Shown here: positions 36,757-46,326 of the stretch, piece by piece
Layout: the number at the start of each line of letters is the position of its first letter
How positions within the stretch are numbered: the first letter of the stretch is position 1
NCBI GenBank assembly: GCA_016287755.1
Contig: JAEEWT010000001.1
Span: 1-64,000, forward strand
Origin: Prevotella sp.
Lineage (GTDB): Bacteria > Bacteroidota > Bacteroidia > Bacteroidales > Bacteroidaceae
Reading direction: 5' to 3'
DNA length: 64,000 nt
Translations under genes and position numbers: made by a program
The notes under the pieces: model-generated
What the model was told of the DNA's origin: nothing
Database searches by the model: none
What the model saw: the letters and a program-made list of their open reading frames with translations, nothing else

Positions 36757-38637
36757 ATGATTACTAAGATATATAAATTCATCTTCGCTTTCAGCGTCAT
36801 CTGTGGCTTGGCTTCCTGCTCCGATTTCTTTGACCAGGAGTCTGAGCATGTAATCTTCACAGAAAAGGACCACCTGCACAATGCTACCGACACCATCTAC
36901 AGTGTTATTGGTATCTTGAACAAACTGCAGGCCATTGGCGACCGTACCGTACTGCTCGGTGAGGTGCGTGGCGATCTTGTTGATATCACCAATACAGCCA
37001 ACAGCGACCTGCGCGACATGGCTCTATTCAACATGGGTGACGACAACCAGTATAACCAGCCACGCGACTACTATGCAGTGATCAACAACTGTAATTATTT
37101 CATTGCCAACGTAGATACCGCCATGAAGAACAACCGTAATGAGTATCTCTTCATGAGGGAGTATGTGGCCGTGAAGGCTATCCGCGCCTGGACCTATCTC
37201 CAGCTGGTGCTTAACTATGGTTCTGTTCCCTTCGTAACAGATCCTATTCTCAGTAAGATCGATGCAGAGAAGGAGTTCCCCAGGTACAACCTGCAGGATA
37301 TCTGCCAGTATTTCATCAACGATCTTGCTCCCCTGACCGATCGTTGGGCCAATGAGTATCCGAACTATGGTAACATCAGAACCCTCAGAAACGGTGCTTC
37401 CAGACTGCTTTTCTTCCCTGTGAACATCGTGTTGGGTGATCTGAACCTCTGGCTGGCCAGCGTCACTGGCAATCAGTCAACCTACCGCGAAGCTGCTTTG
37501 CGCTACTATAAGTACATCTCGCAGCGTAATGGTGACAACTCAACCTACCCCATTGGCGGCAGCTACTATTCTTGGATGCCTGGATCAGCAACATGGGACA
37601 GCATGTATGGTTATATAAGCGGTGGTGACTATAGCTCAGAGACCTATGGACAGAATACTGAGCTCATCACTGTTATCGCCGGTGACTCTATCCCCGCAGA
37701 AGGAAACTATAGTCAGCTGCGCAACTTGTTCTACTCTCGTGAGGACAACGACTACCATGTAAGCATCGTTCCTTCTACTGGTATGTTCAATCTGTCAGAG
37801 AGTCAGGCCAACTGCTGTGTAAGTACTACAGGAACCACCTTCTACTATGCACCAAGTGACTTGACACGACACAGAGCAGGTGACCTGCGCCTGTATTACT
37901 GCTATGACTGGGGACAGGGTACCAATACTTTAACGGGTGAGCGCTATGATGTATCGTACATCGACAAGCAGTCGTTCCAGAACATCCACATCTATCGTCG
38001 TTCCATGATCTATCTGCGTTTGGCAGAAGCCCTCAACGGAGCAGGATTCCCACGTGCTGCCTTCAGCATTCTGTCAACAGGTCTGAACAATGAAATCCTC
38101 AGCCAGGAAATCTATCCTCGTTGCTCTCAGAGCGACTCCTTGTGGATCAGTCAGATTGACTTCCCCGAGACTCGTTATGGTATCATAACGGTTCAGGAGT
38201 ATGCTAATCAGACTTCGACAGCTAACCACAACACCATAGGTATCCACACCCGCGGTTCCGGTTGGACACCGTTTAACGAATACTACAAGTTGCCAGATGT
38301 TGAGCCTTTGTTCGAGGTTGATGAAGAAGGTAATCCTATTGAAGGTTCTTATATCTACCAGAAGGATACACCAGAACTGACCCAAAGGCAAAAGGAATTC
38401 GTTGACAGTCTGCTGCTCAACGAGAACGGTCTGGAGCTGGCCTTCGAGGGCACCCGTTTCTATGATATCATGCGCTTTGCTTACCGTCAGCCGAACCCCG
38501 GACAGTTCCTTGCAGAGAAGGTATATGCCCGTCGCGGTAAGGCCAACAGCGGTGCAATGCGTGGTGAGATCAAGAAGGACCTGACCGACCAGCGTAACTG
38601 GTTCCTCCAGTGGAACGGTCAGATTGGTCTGCAATAG
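36757..38637 (+). CDS. SusD/RagB-family lipoprotein (copy 2)
   Basis: From ATG 36757 the product has about 626 residues. It has a lipoprotein signal with LASC and then SDFFDQESEH, the SusD-type start of the mature protein. Helical repeats fill the N-terminal half, and the C-terminal LAFEGTRFYDIMRFAYR is the family motif. A TTG start three codons earlier is possible but lies in a heptamer repeat. It partners SusC copy 2. A terminator follows, so this is the last gene of the seven-gene operon. Confidence 0.92.
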   Translation: MITKIYKFIFAFSVICGLASCSDFFDQESEHVIFTEKDHLHNATDTIYSVIGILNKLQAIGDRTVLLGEVRGDLVDITNTANSDLRDMALFNMGDDNQYNQPRDYYAVINNCNYFIANVDTAMKNNRNEYLFMREYVAVKAIRAWTYLQLVLNYGSVPFVTDPILSKIDAEKEFPRYNLQDICQYFINDLAPLTDRWANEYPNYGNIRTLRNGASRLLFFPVNIVLGDLNLWLASVTGNQSTYREAALRYYKYISQRNGDNSTYPIGGSYYSWMPGSATWDSMYGYISGGDYSSETYGQNTELITVIAGDSIPAEGNYSQLRNLFYSREDNDYHVSIVPSTGMFNLSESQANCCVSTTGTTFYYAPSDLTRHRAGDLRLYYCYDWGQGTNTLTGERYDVSYIDKQSFQNIHIYRRSMIYLRLAEALNGAGFPRAAFSILSTGLNNEILSQEIYPRCSQSDSLWISQIDFPETRYGIITVQEYANQTSTANHNTIGIHTRGSGWTPFNEYYKLPDVEPLFEVDEEGNPIEGSYIYQKDTPELTQRQKEFVDSLLLNENGLELAFEGTRFYDIMRFAYRQPNPGQFLAEKVYARRGKANSGAMRGEIKKDLTDQRNWFLQWNGQIGLQ

Positions 38638-38662
38638 ATCATAAGGAAACATTTTATAAAAG

Positions 38663-38698
38663 AAAATCCCTGAACGCTTGGCGATTCAGGGATTTTTT
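38663..38698 (+). terminator. Terminator of the fasciclin-SusCD operon
   Basis: AAAATCCCTGAA (38663-38674) pairs perfectly with TTCAGGGATTTT (38685-38696) around a 10-nt loop, followed by more T. The -33 box of the next promoter lies in its loop. Confidence 0.88.
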
Positions 38699-38708
38699 AT
38701 TATATTTG
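38677..38708 (+). promoter_or_regulatory. Promoter of the 38760-44960 operon, overlapping a terminator
   Basis: CTTG (38677-38680), 20 bp, then TATATTTG (38701-38708). The spacer is the right arm of the preceding terminator. The leader is about 45 nt. Confidence 0.7.
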
Positions 38709-38759
38709 CAACGTATTATATACCAAAACAATCAGCTACTAACCTAAAACAAGGGAAAT

Positions 38760-39257
38760 ATGGAAACAAGAAGGAAAAAACTCATCACCTTATTGGTATT
38801 ACTGTTTATGCATATACCGGTAAGCACGAAAGCTGCTAACCCTGTCATCACACTCGTTGTACTGACAAAGGACAAAGCTGAACATTATTTTGCGCTCACC
38901 GACAAGCCGAAGGTAACATTCTCGGGCAAGAAACTCAAGGTGACCTGCTCGAAGGCATCCGCCTCTGCCACCTTCACCCTTGCCGACGTGGTGCGTTTCA
39001 CCTACAAGAAGTTGGACCCAACAGGCATCGACGAACTGGTAGAAGATCCCGCCTCACTGAACTTCGAGGACGGCGTGCTGGTCATCAGTAACCTCAAAGC
39101 CAACGCATCCGTAGGTGTCTATACCCTCGACGGCAAGCCAGTCAAGCAACTGCATGCCGCTCGTACCGGCACATTCCGCCTCAGTCTCTCGGAACTCCCT
39201 TCAGGAGTATATATCGTCAAAGCCGGAACCATCACCTATAAGATCGCGAAGCCATGA
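38760..39257 (+). CDS. Small secreted protein with T9SS-type tail
   Basis: This 165-residue protein has a signal peptide (LITLLVLLFMHIPVSTKA). A short beta-rich domain follows (residues ~25-85) with alternating Lys/Ser strands and FTLADVVRFTYKKLD. A C-terminal sorting-domain-like part completes it (VGVYTLDGKPVKQLHAAR, then LPSGVYIVKAGTITYKIAKP). It is small for a T9SS cargo: essentially one short domain plus the tail. Its stop overlaps the start of the 932-residue gene (ATGA). The strand pattern of its first domain recalls the start of the two BACON proteins behind it, so all three may share one surface structure. Confidence 0.78.
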   Translation: METRRKKLITLLVLLFMHIPVSTKAANPVITLVVLTKDKAEHYFALTDKPKVTFSGKKLKVTCSKASASATFTLADVVRFTYKKLDPTGIDELVEDPASLNFEDGVLVISNLKANASVGVYTLDGKPVKQLHAARTGTFRLSLSELPSGVYIVKAGTITYKIAKP

Positions 39258-42052
39258 AGTCAATACGTACTTTAGCATATGTACTGGCGGTCTTGCTCGC
39301 GGTCCTTTCCGTACAGACTGCAAGTGCTCAGACTACGCAGGATGCGCTTTATATCTTCCGCAATGACGGAAAGTTCAACGCATTCTTCTACGGTGATATC
39401 GACCATATCGCCTACAGCAAGGTGGATACACTGGGAAAGACGCAAAAGGAATATGTGACGCAGGAGATCTATGCTCTCGACAGCGTGTTCCGCATTCCAG
39501 TCAGTGCCATCGACTCAGTAGCATTTGTCACACCCAAGACCGTTTATAAGAAGGGGGTGGTTCGGCCCGATAAGAGTATTTCCAAATACATCATTGCCTC
39601 CGACACCATCAACTGGATACGTCTTTCCAAGAACACTCCTGAGAAGATGATACCCAAGAAAGGTGACAAGCTCCTTATTGAGGAACCCAGCAAGTACATC
39701 CCCAATGGATTCGGCGGAAAGGTAACCAGTGTGACCACCACCAGTGCCGGCAACTACACCGTGAAAACATCAGCGCTGCAGCTCACTGATGTGTATGAGC
39801 GCTTGGTGATGAAAGGGGCTGTTGGTCCTAAAGACGATGATACCTCTGCCAAAGAGACCAGAGGAGTCACCGATGGCACCTATTTAGACTATAGCGATAC
39901 ATGGGATATCGAGCCTATCACCCAGACGTTGAAGATTGCCGGTTCGCAGAGTCTCATTGAGGGAATGAACGGTAACCTCTCGGTTGCTCTCTCCGGCGAG
40001 GGAACCATCAAATACGTCCTCACGCCCAAGATCACTGCACGCGGGTTCCTGTTCCTCGATCCGATAATAGGTGTGAAGATTAACGCCTTTGCCAAGATTA
40101 CTACTGGTGTAGCGGTCAATGGTGAAGTAGATGGAGCTCTGGGCACATCGATCGACATCCCCTTTACGCTGGCCACCAACAAGAAATCCCTTGTCAAGGG
40201 GTTCGGTCAGAAGGACGAGTATGACAAGTATCCCCTTGTCTTCGATTTCTCCGCAGGTCTCAACCTCAATGCATCCGGTCATGTCAAATCAACCTTCAAC
40301 TGGACAGGTGCCTCTGGCACGGTAGCCGAGAACATCACCTATACTAAGTCTCCTACCGATCTGATAGGAGAACTGAGCAGGAAAGGTTCAGCGAACGGCA
40401 ATCAGGGAACCTTCGACTATACGATCGGGGTGGATAAATACTTCCAGTTTGGCATCGGAGGGTATGCCAAGGGAGAACTGAAGTTCAACAATCCCGTGGT
40501 GAAGGAGGATGACCTGCAGTTCGGAATACGTATTGACGATGCTTTCACGGAAGATTTCCGCATCGGGAAAGCTGGTCTTAATATATCCAATAACCTGTGG
40601 AAGACAGCAGAGGATAAAGTGTATGATGCGCTGGAAGCCGACCCAATAACCGAAGGCGAACGTTTCATCCAAGGTCAGGCATACGCAAAACTGTTCAAGA
40701 CCACCTTCGGACCCTATTCTAAAAAGTTTACGCTGTATGATTTCGGTTTCGCGGTAGTACCGAAATTCAAAAACTTCAAGATGACGCCCAATGAGAAGGC
40801 ACCATCGATCATCAAGTTGTCATCGTCGCTCTCTAGGAATGTCCTCATGCCTGTCAGGGTGGGCTTTGTCATATTCCAGACTGCCGATGAGAAGGAGGTT
40901 GGCACGTCCGCATGGTACTCCAAAACTTACAGAAAACAAGAGTTCAAGAGTTTCTCCCGTACTTACAGCGTCCTCGACCCCGGTGTAGGCTACGTTGCCG
41001 TACCGAAGATGAAATTCTCTGGTTTCGGTAATCCCTTCGTTGTTACTGATGTACAACCTATCTATTTCGACCTCGGCGCCCCGATGATAGAGGTAGCGAA
41101 AAAGGTTACGGTTGGAACCCAATACGGTGAGACGAATGTCAGTGTACTGACGAATATCCCCAACATGACATTTACGACCAGTGAGAAATGGATTGAAACC
41201 TACTGGAGCCGCGAGGACGGTAGTCTGAGGCTCATCAATTACACCTTGCCGGAAGGTACGAAGGGTCGCTCAGGCAAGATTCATATCACAGGTAAGACCA
41301 ACGATGGAAAGACGGTTCTCATGGAGAAAGACATTGTTGTTGAGCAAGGCGAAGTGGAAGAATATGATGTCTCTCTTGACAAGTATGAACTCGACTACAC
41401 TTCAGCCCAAAGCACGCAAGATGTGACGCTCAATATAGATTGGGATGCTGTTCCATTCACCAACGGCCGTGCCAGAGTTCGTGAAGACGGAAGCAGTGAC
41501 TGGATTAGAGTAAAATGGTCAGGTAATGTTTGTAAGGTCACAGCATTGCCCAACTTTGATAAAAAGAAACGAAAGGGCTATGTTGATTTCTATGTCTATA
41601 AGAAGGTTAACAATCAGACTCCTCCAGAGAGCGAATGGGTTCTCGTAGGAGGAAAACCCTTGACAATTACCCAGAATCCGCCTATCGCAATCAAAAAGGA
41701 TATGAAGTTCCTTGGAAAGTGGACTTTCGATGGTTCCAATGGAAACTATCACGTGGAGTACTATTTCGGCAGTGACGGTACTTATCGTGAGATATGGGAC
41801 ACTCCTAGTTACAAGAAGAACCTCAAAGGTACCTTCGCTGTGAACAGCTACTCAGAGGATGGGTATGATGATGTGGTCATGGAGGCCAGTCTCAATATTC
41901 GCTGCACTGACGAAAATGGTGAAGTTGAAGAGTACACTACCGATCCGCCTATCAAGCTAATCAAGACGTCCGGTTACGTTGATGGAAAATGGACGAGCGA
42001 TGGTCTCAGGGAGTTGCAAATAGGCTGGAATACTTATACCAAAGCAAAATAA
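39254..42052 (+). CDS. Large secreted protein with BACON-like domains (paralog 1)
   Basis: This 932-residue protein has a signal peptide (MKSIRTLAYVLAVLLAVLSV, cleaved after ASA). The next ~100 residues, with TLGKTQKEYVTQEIYALDSV, are almost the same in the protein that follows. The middle is a large beta-rich region. BACON-like segments lie around residues 630-690 (KWIETYWSREDGSLRLINYT) and 705-800 (LDKYELDYTSAQSTQDVTLN). No T9SS tail is seen. BACON domains are thought to bind carbohydrate or mucin. It is translationally coupled to the upstream gene by ATGA. Confidence 0.8.
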   Translation: MKSIRTLAYVLAVLLAVLSVQTASAQTTQDALYIFRNDGKFNAFFYGDIDHIAYSKVDTLGKTQKEYVTQEIYALDSVFRIPVSAIDSVAFVTPKTVYKKGVVRPDKSISKYIIASDTINWIRLSKNTPEKMIPKKGDKLLIEEPSKYIPNGFGGKVTSVTTTSAGNYTVKTSALQLTDVYERLVMKGAVGPKDDDTSAKETRGVTDGTYLDYSDTWDIEPITQTLKIAGSQSLIEGMNGNLSVALSGEGTIKYVLTPKITARGFLFLDPIIGVKINAFAKITTGVAVNGEVDGALGTSIDIPFTLATNKKSLVKGFGQKDEYDKYPLVFDFSAGLNLNASGHVKSTFNWTGASGTVAENITYTKSPTDLIGELSRKGSANGNQGTFDYTIGVDKYFQFGIGGYAKGELKFNNPVVKEDDLQFGIRIDDAFTEDFRIGKAGLNISNNLWKTAEDKVYDALEADPITEGERFIQGQAYAKLFKTTFGPYSKKFTLYDFGFAVVPKFKNFKMTPNEKAPSIIKLSSSLSRNVLMPVRVGFVIFQTADEKEVGTSAWYSKTYRKQEFKSFSRTYSVLDPGVGYVAVPKMKFSGFGNPFVVTDVQPIYFDLGAPMIEVAKKVTVGTQYGETNVSVLTNIPNMTFTTSEKWIETYWSREDGSLRLINYTLPEGTKGRSGKIHITGKTNDGKTVLMEKDIVVEQGEVEEYDVSLDKYELDYTSAQSTQDVTLNIDWDAVPFTNGRARVREDGSSDWIRVKWSGNVCKVTALPNFDKKKRKGYVDFYVYKKVNNQTPPESEWVLVGGKPLTITQNPPIAIKKDMKFLGKWTFDGSNGNYHVEYYFGSDGTYREIWDTPSYKKNLKGTFAVNSYSEDGYDDVVMEASLNIRCTDENGEVEEYTTDPPIKLIKTSGYVDGKWTSDGLRELQIGWNTYTKAK

Positions 42053-42059
42053 TAATGCC

Positions 42060-44960
42060 ATGAAACCAATACGTATATTAGCATATGCACTGGCGGTCAT
42101 GCTTGCGGCCCTGTCTGTACAGACCGCTAGTGCTCAGGCTACACAGGATGCGCTCTACATTTACCGTAATGACGGCGGGTTCAATGGTTTCTTCTTCAGC
42201 GATATAGAGCGGATTGAATATAGCAAGGTAGATACCTTAGGTAAGACGCAGAAGGAATATGTGGTTCAGGAGATCTATGCTCTCGACAGCGTGTTCCGCA
42301 TTCCACTCAGTGCCATCGACAGTGTTACCTTTGTCACTCCAGAGACGGTTTATAAGAAAGACGTAGCCCATACCACGGAAAGTAAATTGTGGGATTATGT
42401 TACGGGCAGCGACTCGGTAAAGGTGTTGAAACTGAAGACCACCACACCCTCATCGCTTGTTCCCAAGAAAGGTGACAAAATCGTTACCACCAAGAGTCGT
42501 AAATACCTTCCTGGTGGCTTCTATGGAGTGGTAAAAAGCGTGAAGACTGGCTCAAAGAACATCACTGTTACCTGTGAGGTGCCTAACCTGACAGATCTGT
42601 TCGACCAGGTTGTGTTCAAGGCAGCAGTTGAAGGAGCACCCAAGAGCAGTAACAAGGTTCGTAAGGCCAGTGGGGAGAATGCTACAGAACAAGAGTTCGA
42701 GATACCCGCTGTTACCTACTACCAAGACTTGGGCGGGGGAGGTATCAGCTACGATTCATTCAAGGGCAGTGGCAAAATAGACATGGGCGTGTCACACAAG
42801 GTGAACCTCCGCGCTTTCATGGCCATCAGATGGGCACTGGGAATGAATCTCGATATCGTCCAACGTGTGGAAACAACCTCCTGGTTTGATCTCAAACTCT
42901 CTGGCGAGGTGGGCGGTTCAATAGACCTACACACCTATCTGCTCAATGGTTGGAAGTGGATTCCCGATACGCCGTTTGCCATCGAATGGGAAGGAGGCTT
43001 CAGCATTGGTGCCTCAGGTAAGGTGGATCTCGAGATCTCCCGCAAGCATGTGTCAAGCAGCTACCTGATGGTGCAGTATAACGACAGTTTCTACGACCAA
43101 GAGCACAGTCAGTGCGCAGCGACCTTCCATACCTTAGGCTCTGAGGCTTCCACCTCACTTAGCGGTGAAGTGTCGGCCACGATAGGTCCATATTTCTCGA
43201 TTTACGTCAGCTTGGTCAAGAAAGAAGTGGGAAAGGCAGGCTTACGCTTCGATGCTGGAGTGAAGGCAGCTGTCGCTGCCGAGTTGAGCATGACCGACTA
43301 CCTGCTCGCCACTGTACCTTCTGCCCTTTCTGCTACCATGATGACAAAGCCTACAGCCCTCTATGATTATCTCAACCGCGACGGCTCTTTGAAATTCGGA
43401 CGTTTCTTCAAATGCGACTTTGAGGCACAACTGGCCAACCTCAAGCAACTGAAATACTCCAATACGCTCTACGACAATTTCTCTACACCCGAGAAAGCTG
43501 CAGTGATTGACTTTGAGGGTGGTCTGGTACCCAAGTTCTCCAGCACGAAGCTTACCTACGACGAAGAGAAGAATACCTTGACAGCTCAGGCCGCCTTGAC
43601 ACGTAAGACTTTGGGTAACAAGGTGGGCTTTGCCGCCTATTACACCAAAAGCGGTAAACGTGCTGCGAGAAGTCTCTACAAGACGCAATACAACTATGAT
43701 GGCGAGAAGGCCTCATTCAACAAGTGGAGCCAGACCTTCAAGAACCTACACGGCGGTAAGGAGCTGACCATCTACCCCATTGTTACGCTGCCCCTGTTCA
43801 AATACGAGATGCTGGCTTCACCTGCAAGAACCTATAAGATTCCAGCAGTTATGTATGTCGAACCTGACAAGATTGAAGTCACAGGTGATGCCATAGAGGA
43901 ACGTATCAACGTCACCGACAATCTGGATCATGATGAAGACAAATATGAGACTACTGCCAAAATCGATTTTGGTAAAGGTGTCAAGGCCTGGTTTACGGGA
44001 AAGTGGGACGGTAACGACTATGTGCTGAAGATCAGTAAGAATGCCACTTCCTCATTGCGCTCTGCTGACATCACTTTCACCACCGCCAACAAGGACAAGA
44101 GCATTAACCTGGAGAAAACCGTCACGGTGAAACAGGATGTAGTACCTGTTATGAATCTAAGTCCAGATAAGCTGGAGTTCGATGCGAAAGGTGGTAAAAA
44201 GACCGTGAAGATTTCCGAAACTAACCTTACTAACATTAAGGTCTCAACCACTGCCAAGTATATCACTGTCAAGTTGAGTGACAAGACCATCACGGTAACA
44301 GTCAGCGAGAACAAGAGCAAAGACAGTAGAAGTGACTATGTCTTCGTGGAAGGCAAGACAGAGATGGGACAAGACTGTCAAGCTAAGATATCAGTCTTCC
44401 AGTCAGGTACTGGCGGTGATGATCCAGGTCCTGGAAATGATCAAGTCGTTGCGCTCCTCGATTCCGTGTATGTCAATATACAGGCATTCAAATTCGGCAA
44501 TCTCTCTTTTGGTATGAGTTCAAGGAACCCCAAGAAGAATATCACTGTAGTCAAAGCAGATGAAGGCTATTCAGTAACCGTAGTCGATAAGACAGAATCA
44601 TCAACCCAGATTCTCAAGTTCAAACTGTCTGAAAGACAGGACAATGGATATGACTATCCCTTCAAAGACATTACTGACTTCGAATATGAGTATGCTTTTA
44701 CCAATGATTACAATACAATGGCTAGCGGTCACTACTTCACGAAGGTGAAGTTCAAGTGCAGCAAGGTCCCCGTCTATGCTTCTGCCAGTTGGCCTGAGTA
44801 CTATTACTATCAATGGGATGGCTACGGATTAAAAGATTTCCTCGTTACAGAGGGCTCCGCTGAACATACATATGTATCAAGGACAAAGGAAGTAACCAGT
44901 GAAAACCTAGATCTTACAAATGCTGGTTCGATATTGTTGAAGGCGTATATCAACAAATGA
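42060..44960 (+). CDS. Large secreted protein with BACON-like domains (paralog 2)
   Basis: This 966-residue protein has a signal peptide (IRILAYALAVMLAALSVQTA) and a first ~100 residues that are a near copy of paralog 1 (TLGKTQKEYVVQEIYALDSV, FRIPLSAIDSVTFVTPETV). The middle has diverged strongly. BACON-like stretches lie around residues 605-700 and 700-785 (MNLSPDKLEFDAKGGKKTVK). It begins 7 nt after paralog 1. High similarity of the signal and N-terminal domain with diverged bodies suggests tandem duplication followed by module exchange or fast change. A strong hairpin follows. Confidence 0.8.
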   Translation: MKPIRILAYALAVMLAALSVQTASAQATQDALYIYRNDGGFNGFFFSDIERIEYSKVDTLGKTQKEYVVQEIYALDSVFRIPLSAIDSVTFVTPETVYKKDVAHTTESKLWDYVTGSDSVKVLKLKTTTPSSLVPKKGDKIVTTKSRKYLPGGFYGVVKSVKTGSKNITVTCEVPNLTDLFDQVVFKAAVEGAPKSSNKVRKASGENATEQEFEIPAVTYYQDLGGGGISYDSFKGSGKIDMGVSHKVNLRAFMAIRWALGMNLDIVQRVETTSWFDLKLSGEVGGSIDLHTYLLNGWKWIPDTPFAIEWEGGFSIGASGKVDLEISRKHVSSSYLMVQYNDSFYDQEHSQCAATFHTLGSEASTSLSGEVSATIGPYFSIYVSLVKKEVGKAGLRFDAGVKAAVAAELSMTDYLLATVPSALSATMMTKPTALYDYLNRDGSLKFGRFFKCDFEAQLANLKQLKYSNTLYDNFSTPEKAAVIDFEGGLVPKFSSTKLTYDEEKNTLTAQAALTRKTLGNKVGFAAYYTKSGKRAARSLYKTQYNYDGEKASFNKWSQTFKNLHGGKELTIYPIVTLPLFKYEMLASPARTYKIPAVMYVEPDKIEVTGDAIEERINVTDNLDHDEDKYETTAKIDFGKGVKAWFTGKWDGNDYVLKISKNATSSLRSADITFTTANKDKSINLEKTVTVKQDVVPVMNLSPDKLEFDAKGGKKTVKISETNLTNIKVSTTAKYITVKLSDKTITVTVSENKSKDSRSDYVFVEGKTEMGQDCQAKISVFQSGTGGDDPGPGNDQVVALLDSVYVNIQAFKFGNLSFGMSSRNPKKNITVVKADEGYSVTVVDKTESSTQILKFKLSERQDNGYDYPFKDITDFEYEYAFTNDYNTMASGHYFTKVKFKCSKVPVYASASWPEYYYYQWDGYGLKDFLVTEGSAEHTYVSRTKEVTSENLDLTNAGSILLKAYINK

Positions 44961-44985
44961 TGTAGCATGGTAAGCTTAGCTATTT

Positions 44986-45025
44986 AAGAAGGTGTGACAA
45001 AATACAGGAAAAGTCACACCTTCTT
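44986..45025 (+). terminator. Strong hairpin, probable terminator of the BACON operon
   Basis: AAGAAGGTGTGAC (44986-44998) pairs perfectly with GTCACACCTTCTT (45013-45025) around a 14-nt A-rich loop. Only the stem end is T-rich. It is followed after 13 bp by palindrome array B. Confidence 0.75.
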
Positions 45026-45038
45026 GCATTAAGTAACT

Positions 45039-45097
45039 TTCCCAACGTGGGAACAGTTCATTCCCAACGTGGGAAAATATATTTCCCAACGTGGGAA
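45039..45097. promoter_or_regulatory. Triple palindrome array B (TTCCCAACGTGGGAA x3, 22-bp steps)
   Basis: Three identical copies of TTCCCAACGTGGGAA at 45039, 45061 and 45083, exactly 22 bp apart, with unrelated 7-bp spacers (CAGTTCA, AATATAT). The array lies between the terminator at 44986-45025 and the argD promoter. Confidence 0.9.
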
Positions 45098-45154
45098 TTG
45101 ACAAACAAACAGCAAAAAGATAGAGAAATGTAACGGAATGTCGGATAAATGCTG

Positions 45155-45162
45155 TAACTTTG
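45155..45162 (+). promoter_or_regulatory. argD promoter -7 box
   Basis: TAACTTTG fits TAnnTTTG and lies 28 nt before the argD ATG. I see no good TTTG at the expected -33 position, which may mean that an activator is needed. Array B ends 58 bp upstream. Confidence 0.55.
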
Positions 45163-45190
45163 CAACCGATTTATGTAATATAGTAACGAA

Positions 45191-46318
45191 ATGAAGTTAT
45201 TCGACGTATATCCGCTCTTCGATGTAAACATCGTAAAGGGAAAAGGTTGTAAGGTCTGGGATGACAAGGGTCAGGAATACCTTGACCTCTATGGCGGTCA
45301 TGCCGTCATCAGCATCGGTCATGCTCACCCCCACTATATCAGCAAGGTGAATGAACAACTCGGCAAACTCGGGTTCTACTCGAACTCCGTCGTGAATAAG
45401 CTGCAGGTGGAACTGGCAGAACGACTGGGAAGGATCAGTGGTTATGACGATTATCAGCTGTTCCTGATCAACTCGGGTGCAGAGGCCAACGAGAATGCCC
45501 TGAAGCTGGCATCGTTCACCAACGGTCGTACGCGAGTTCTCAGTGCAGCCAAGGCTTTTCACGGAAGAACATCACTGGCTGTGGAGGTAACGAACAATCC
45601 CAAGATCATCGCGCCCATCAATGCCAACGGTCATGTCACCTATCTGCCGCTAAACGATCTGCCGGCATGGGAGAAAGAACTGGCTAAAGGTGATGTGTGT
45701 GCCGTCATCCTGGAGTGCATCCAGGGTGTGGGCGGTATCCAGTTGGTTACAGAGGAGTTTGCACAAGGATTGGCTGCTGCTTGTAAGAAACACGGCACCA
45801 TCCTGATCTGCGATGAGATCCAGTGCGGCTACGGACGTAGCGGAAAGTTCTTCGCCCACCAGTGGTTAGGTATCCGTCCTGATATCATCACGGTAGCCAA
45901 AGGTATTGCCAACGGCTTCCCCATGGGTGGCGTACTGATCTCGCCTAACTTCAAACCTGTTTATGGACAGTTAGGAACGACCTTCGGTGGAAACCATCTG
46001 GCTTGTGCCGCAGCGTTGGCCGTGCTTGATGTCTTCGAAGAGGAACATCTCGTGGAGAATGCCCGTGTTGTTGGTGATTATCTCATCAACGAAATCAAAC
46101 AATTAAATAGCGATAGAATCAAGGATGTAAGAGGACGCGGTTTGATGATCGGTATCGACCTTGACGTGCCGCATCAGGAGGTGCGGAAGCCGCTGATCTA
46201 CGAACAGCATTGCTTCACAGGCTGTGCAGGAACGAATATCCTGCGACTGCTGCCGCCGCTTTGTCTGACAAAGGCTGAGGCAGATGATTTTATTACAAGA
46301 CTGAAGAAATGTTTATAG
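45191..46318 (+). CDS. argD: Acetylornithine (or succinylornithine) aminotransferase
   Basis: ArgD is a PLP enzyme that transaminates N-acyl-glutamate semialdehyde to N-acyl-ornithine. The 375-residue length is normal. Class III aminotransferase motifs are clear: NSGAEANENALKLA, AFHGRT, the ICDEIQCGYGRSG segment, and VAKGIANGFPMGG with the PLP lysine at residue 237. It opens the plus-strand arginine/proline cluster, with proC 8 nt downstream. Because argF' in this phylum uses acylated ornithine, the acyl group may be succinyl rather than acetyl. Confidence 0.95.
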   Translation: MKLFDVYPLFDVNIVKGKGCKVWDDKGQEYLDLYGGHAVISIGHAHPHYISKVNEQLGKLGFYSNSVVNKLQVELAERLGRISGYDDYQLFLINSGAEANENALKLASFTNGRTRVLSAAKAFHGRTSLAVEVTNNPKIIAPINANGHVTYLPLNDLPAWEKELAKGDVCAVILECIQGVGGIQLVTEEFAQGLAAACKKHGTILICDEIQCGYGRSGKFFAHQWLGIRPDIITVAKGIANGFPMGGVLISPNFKPVYGQLGTTFGGNHLACAAALAVLDVFEEEHLVENARVVGDYLINEIKQLNSDRIKDVRGRGLMIGIDLDVPHQEVRKPLIYEQHCFTGCAGTNILRLLPPLCLTKAEADDFITRLKKCL

Positions 46319-46326
46319 TCTAAGAT

